Shown one piece after another: positions 61,100 through 64,000 of a stretch of 64,000 nt of DNA (within the stretch, counting starts at the first letter, position 1; each line of letters begins with the position of its first letter). Below the pieces are notes generated by a model. It was not told the DNA's origin. It did not search any database and saw only the letters and a list, made by a program, of their open reading frames with translations. The stretch covers positions 1 to 64,000 of the forward strand of contig CALMDH010000329.1 in the NCBI GenBank assembly GCA_937862735.1. Reading direction: 5' to 3'. The translations under genes and the position numbers were made by a program. Source of the stretch: M0108 sp937862735. Lineage in GTDB: Bacteria > Pseudomonadota > Gammaproteobacteria > Chromatiales > Chromatiaceae.

Positions 61100-61113
61100 C
61101 AGCCCCCCCTCTT

Positions 61114-61185
61114 GTCGGTTGGATTTTGTTAATCATACCCCATAAGGTTACCCGATGGCGCCTTTGGGTTAAATATCCAACCGAC
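61114..61185 (-). promoter_or_regulatory. parA promoter with an 11-bp inverted-repeat operator
   Basis: GTCGGTTGGAT (61114-61124) and its exact reverse complement (61175-61185) are separated by 50 bp; similarity extends inward with one shift (TTAAC-like). A -10-like TATGAT lies at 61137-61132 between them. One arm would cover the transcription start and the other the upstream region, as expected for autorepression by ParA through DNA looping. It could also include a ParB site. Confidence 0.65.
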
Positions 61186-61307
61186 GCCCCGTTCGCCATC
61201 ACGGCGTGTGGTCTCACGGCAGCGCCCCTTCGGGATCAGGGCGTGCTCTGCCCCCTCTCGCCCGCGCGGTTATTCGCCAACGGCCCTCTCCGTACCGGCA
61301 CTTGAGG

Positions 61308-61355
61308 GTGACGGAGACCGCGATGCACCGTGCCTCCCCCCCGGTCTTCCGTCAC
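61308..61355. repeat. Imperfect inverted repeat
   Basis: GTGACGGAGACCG (61308-61320) pairs with CGGTCTTCCGTCAC (61342-61355) with one inserted base and a 21-base loop. It is outside any gene between the parA control region and the palindrome array. Function unknown. Confidence 0.5.
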
Positions 61356-61603
61356 ACCACTTGCGCGCGAAGGCCCCTGATCGCGGGGTGGAAGCGTGGA
61401 CGGTCGTGGTCGCCTCCCCTGCCCTTCATCTGAACACGATGAAAGGTCTGCCCGCCTTCCCTCTTCTCGGCTGGCCCGGTCCGACTTGGCTTCCCGCGTC
61501 AACCGTAGCACTGTACAAGAACTGGTCAGTTTGATCGCTCCTGCGCGAAATTTCCGCCTGATTTGGCTAGCAAGGGGCCCGCCGTGCGCGTAGGAACGGC
61601 ATT

Positions 61604-61640
61604 CTGTGACAAGCGATTAAATTATCTCACTATTTCTACT
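61604..61640. other. AT-rich island
   Basis: A short stretch (ACAAGCGATTAAATTATC... to CTACTAAGG) is markedly AT-richer than its surroundings, directly before the palindrome array. It could be an easily melted origin segment. No clear DnaA box is seen. The remainder of 61200-61737 shows no gene. Confidence 0.4.
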
Positions 61641-61782
61641 AAGGCCATCCGCTAACGATGACACGCTGCCGGCGTCATCCTGGTCCCTGCGGATCGGGAG
61701 CCCCCCGCAAGGCCTCGGTGGCGAATAATTGACTGCGGTGGCACTGCCACGCTCCTCACTTGGCCCGGCGGCGCTCGGCCCT

Positions 61783-62001
61783 GCGGACTTCCCCGCGTCA
61801 GGGTAGGACCCGAGCCCCCTACCCCGCCGCCTAATGGGAACGACCGTGGCATTGCCACGCTCCTGCTGAAACCCATCGCCGCTGGCCCGGTCGTCACTTC
61901 TCGACGGGGGACACGAACGCTCGCTCGGGGTACGTGGCGGGAGACTCATTGATGTCGACGAAGGCACTGCCACGCTACCCGCTCCCGACGGTTCTGGCGA
62001 T
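61783..62001. repeat. Diverged long direct repeat, copy A
   Basis: About 219 bp similar over its whole length to copy B (62225-62440). Shared blocks include ACTTCCC, GGACCCGAG, CGACCGTGGCA, TGCCACGCTCCTGCTG, TACGTGGCGGGAGACTCATT and GTTCTGGCG. Each copy contains two palindromes. Confidence 0.9.
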
Positions 62002-62224
62002 CCGCGAAGCTGCCATGGCCTCACTCGAGGGAGGTGTTCGCCCCAGCGGCAGGTTATGCTGCCACGGCGGGCCGGTGTCCGGAGGAGAGGCGTGCCACGG
62101 CCACGCACCAAACGGGGACCTACGCCGCTCGCCGCCACGTTACTGCCTTGGCAAGGGACGCAACGCCAAGCCCAGGACGGCCCCGCCAGTGGCCCGGTCC
62201 CGTGGCCCGTCGCCCCGCGACCCA

Positions 62225-62440
62225 TCGGACTTCCCTCATCAGGGACAGGACCCGAGATCTGTACCCCGTCGCAGAATGGTGGCGACCGTGGCAGTGCCAC
62301 GCTCCTGCTGCAGCCCAGCCCCGCTGACCCGGAGTCACCTCGCGACGGGGGATACGAACGCTTGCTCGGGTACGTGGCGGGAGACTCATTGAAGTCGAGG
62401 GTGGCACTGCCCCGCTCCCCGCTCCCGAATGTTCTGGCGC
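62225..62440. repeat. Diverged long direct repeat, copy B
   Basis: Counterpart of copy A (61783-62001), offset by about 440 bp. Substitutions and small gaps are spread evenly and no reading frame is preserved between the copies, which argues for a non-coding role with conserved binding-site blocks. Confidence 0.9.
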
Positions 62441-62464
62441 TCTATACAGGATCGGTATCCGCCC

Positions 62465-62510
62465 TCCGGGATTCGTGCTCCCACCCCCAAGGCTGATCAG
62501 GCGCAAACGG
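62465..62510. repeat. Diverged direct repeat, copy C1
   Basis: Similar to 63851-63897: both contain TCCGGGGATTCGT-like, CCCAC and CCAAGGCTGATCA blocks. It shows that the repeat region continues at least to 63.9 kb. Confidence 0.8.
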
Positions 62511-63738
62511 CAGGAGTGGGGAGGCGACGCAGCGCGTGGCACTGCCACGCGTAACCCGTGGCCCAAAGCCGCTCGACGAAAAGATGCACCTGAACAGGCG
62601 GGCGCTCCGACGCCGCGCCCCCAACGGCGTATGCTGGCGTCCGAAGCGCTGTGTCGTTCCAGTCGAAGATCCGCGCCGCTACCCGGATCCCAGTGACCTG
62701 AACGGGGGGCTTGCACGAAGTCACTCACTGCCGCGAACGGCGATCCCTCCGGAAATGAGCGTGTCACGGTCACGTTAGCCACCCCCTAGAGTACCGGCGA
62801 TTTCCCCAGCTGCGTTTGCCTCCGTCCGCGGCTTCGTTCGCCATTTCCTGGGGGGGGGTGAGGTGCATCCGACGGGCGGGACTACTGACAAGGGGCGTGG
62901 CAGTGCCACGCTCAATCCCAGGTCCGGCGCCGATTGAGTAACCAATGGCCCCCGCCAGGGGATGCGGCCCGAGGCCAAGCACACTCACGCCGCTGTCCGG
63001 GGTCCATGGCTCTGCCACGCAACCCGTTCCGGAGAGATGATCGGATCCGGACGGGCTCAGCGGGCGGACCAATCGGCGCGAGGCACTCCCAGGCTCCAAC
63101 GGTGGCCTGTTGTCGCTCGACAATTCGCACGCCCCCAAATGTGTGGGTGACCCAAGAATCTGCCCCCAACGCAGGAGGTGCCCAGCCGTGGCAATGCCAC
63201 CCCACTGTCGGCGCATATCACCGCTGGCTGCGCGCAACCCTGCGTAACGGGTTGCGTCACCTCTCTCGCTGTGCAGGGCGAGATATCTTCCCGGACGAGC
63301 GTGGCATGGCCACGCTTGCCAACTGGTTGACCGAATCCGGGCCAGACTCACCAGCAGGCTTGTAGGTGAGTGGGTCTGCTCGCTCCCGGATACCGGACGT
63401 CGTCGCTCGACGAAGCGCATCCACCAGACAGCGGATTCGACCCAAGGCCGAAAACACAAAGGTCCATCGGAAAGCGGCGCTGCACAGCCACGGAGCCGCC
63501 GCAATCGCTCGCCTCCGTCCGCATCCCCGCTCCCCCCTGAATGGGGGTGACGGGAACTCTCCGGCAGCGCGTGGCCGTCGTCCCGGTTGGGACGTCCATC
63601 GCAGCGCCACGCTACACGCGCCGGCGTCTTCTGGCGATCTTTGCCACAGCCTTTCCGACCAACCGGATAATGGCTAGCGAACCCAAAAGCGATGCCTTCG
63701 GGCACGGTGGGCCGGAGTGGCATGGGGCGCGGAATCTT

Positions 63739-63825
63739 TCACCCCGCGCCTCCGGGAAACCTCCCGGGACGTCCGTACCCTTCCACGCTACCCGTTTCAA
63801 TCGGTTCCTGCGCTCTTAACTCCAT
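63739..63825 (-). CDS. Possible 28-residue peptide with a very strong ribosome site
   Basis: GAAGGAGGAGAACT directly precedes an ATG at 63825; the frame runs MELRAQEPIETGSVEGYGRP... for 28 codons to a TGA at 63741-63739. The purine-rich site is far stronger than those of most genes here. It may be a leader peptide or the broken start of a gene interrupted by the repeat region. The product is not recognised. Confidence 0.35.
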   Translation of the reverse strand: MELRAQEPIETGSVEGYGRPGRFPGGAG

Positions 63826-63850
63826 AGTTCTCCTCCTTCGTTCCCCTCCA

Positions 63851-63897
63851 TCCGGGGATTCGTCCGCCCACGCCAAGGCTGATCATGCGGACATAGC
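63851..63897. repeat. Diverged direct repeat, copy C2
   Basis: Counterpart of 62465-62510, about 1.39 kb away, same orientation. From here to the window end (64000) no gene is seen. Confidence 0.8.
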
Positions 63898-64000
63898 CGA
63901 CGAAGGTGCCGAAGGGTGGCGTGCCATCGCCAACCGTGAACCTGGGTCATTAGCGCACGGGGATTCGATACCCTCTAGCGGGGACTTGGCCCCACGTTCT

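Larger units (their letters stand above)
61738..63313. repeat. Array of GTGGCA-N-TGCCAC palindromes next to parAB
   Basis: Palindromes occur at 61738-61750, 61846-61858, 62288-62300, 62536-62548, 62897-62909, 63188-63200 and, with a 3-base centre, 63299-63315. Degenerate forms are at 61961-61973, 62090-62106, 62401-62413 and 63006-63018. Two copies extend to 17 bp (62534-62550, 62895-62911). Neighbouring copies are often 108-115 bp apart. No copy was seen outside this end of the window. Candidate centromere (parS-like), iteron array or other protein-binding region. Confidence 0.85.

Noticed and set aside
61738..63313. CRISPR array
   Set aside because: Repeats are short, irregularly spaced (about 108 to over 180 bp) and diverged, with no uniform spacers and no cas genes.
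62770..63723. 317-codon open frame on the minus strand in the repeat region
   Set aside because: Composition is biased, it crosses several palindromes, and similar units elsewhere in the array do not preserve its frame.

Overview
The window comes from a GC-rich bacterium, most likely a gammaproteobacterium. The support for this is a FleSR-type two-component system, sigma54 and sigma28 flagellar promoters, FlgJ with a C-terminal muramidase domain, FlaG, and an FlhB C-terminal paralogue beside a second FliK. I cannot name the genus. A plasmid-type ParA (with an N-terminal helix-turn-helix) and ParB next to a repeat-rich non-coding region suggest a secondary replicon (megaplasmid or chromid). 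No replication initiator gene is visible.

Layout. 1-900: an IS200/IS605-like right end, a small ribbon-helix-helix regulator, and the control region of the next operon. 916-12894 (+): an exopolysaccharide operon with a CpsB-type phosphatase, two O-antigen ligase/polymerase-like membrane proteins, an initiating sugar transferase, WecG-type and GT2 glycosyltransferases, a sulfotransferase, a pyruvyl transferase, a flippase and an FrhB-like oxidoreductase. The predicted product is an acidic polymer carrying sulfate and/or pyruvate. 13129-22904 (+): fliFGHI-K-LMNOP. 22914-33355 (-): flgBCDEFGHIJKL and a small exported protein. 33625-35287 (+): flgA, flgM, flgN. 35302-48000 (-): fliJ, fliQ, fliR, two unusual zinc-ribbon proteins, flhB, flhA, flhF, a degenerate flhG, fliA, motA, motB. 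48240-51255 (+): fleS, fleR, fliE. 51274-57591 (-): fliC, flaG, fliD, fliS, fliT, a second fliK and an flhB-like gene. 57592-58797: a long gap. 58798-61099 (-): parA-parB. 61100-64000: non-coding, full of degenerate repeats and copies of the palindrome GTGGCA-N-TGCCAC.

How the genes work together. The window encodes a nearly complete flagellum, stator and filament with a readable hierarchy. Sigma54 (-24/-12) sites precede fliE and flgB, next to the sigma54 activator FleR. Textbook sigma28 sites precede fliC and flgM. FliA (sigma28) and its antagonist FlgM are both encoded here. Chemotaxis genes, rpoN and a FleQ-type master regulator are not visible.

The most interesting signal is a shared promoter architecture found at three places: in front of the exopolysaccharide operon, the fliF operon and the zinc-ribbon/flhBAF/fliA/mot operon. 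Each has direct repeats of GGTCAGAA at about 10-bp spacing, then exactly 20 bp, then a -10-like hexamer. This suggests that one unidentified activator co-controls polysaccharide and early flagellar genes. Other items of note are flhF with an apparent ATT start behind a strong RNA hairpin, an FlhG without its P-loop, and the palindrome array beside parAB that may be the replicon's centromere or origin.
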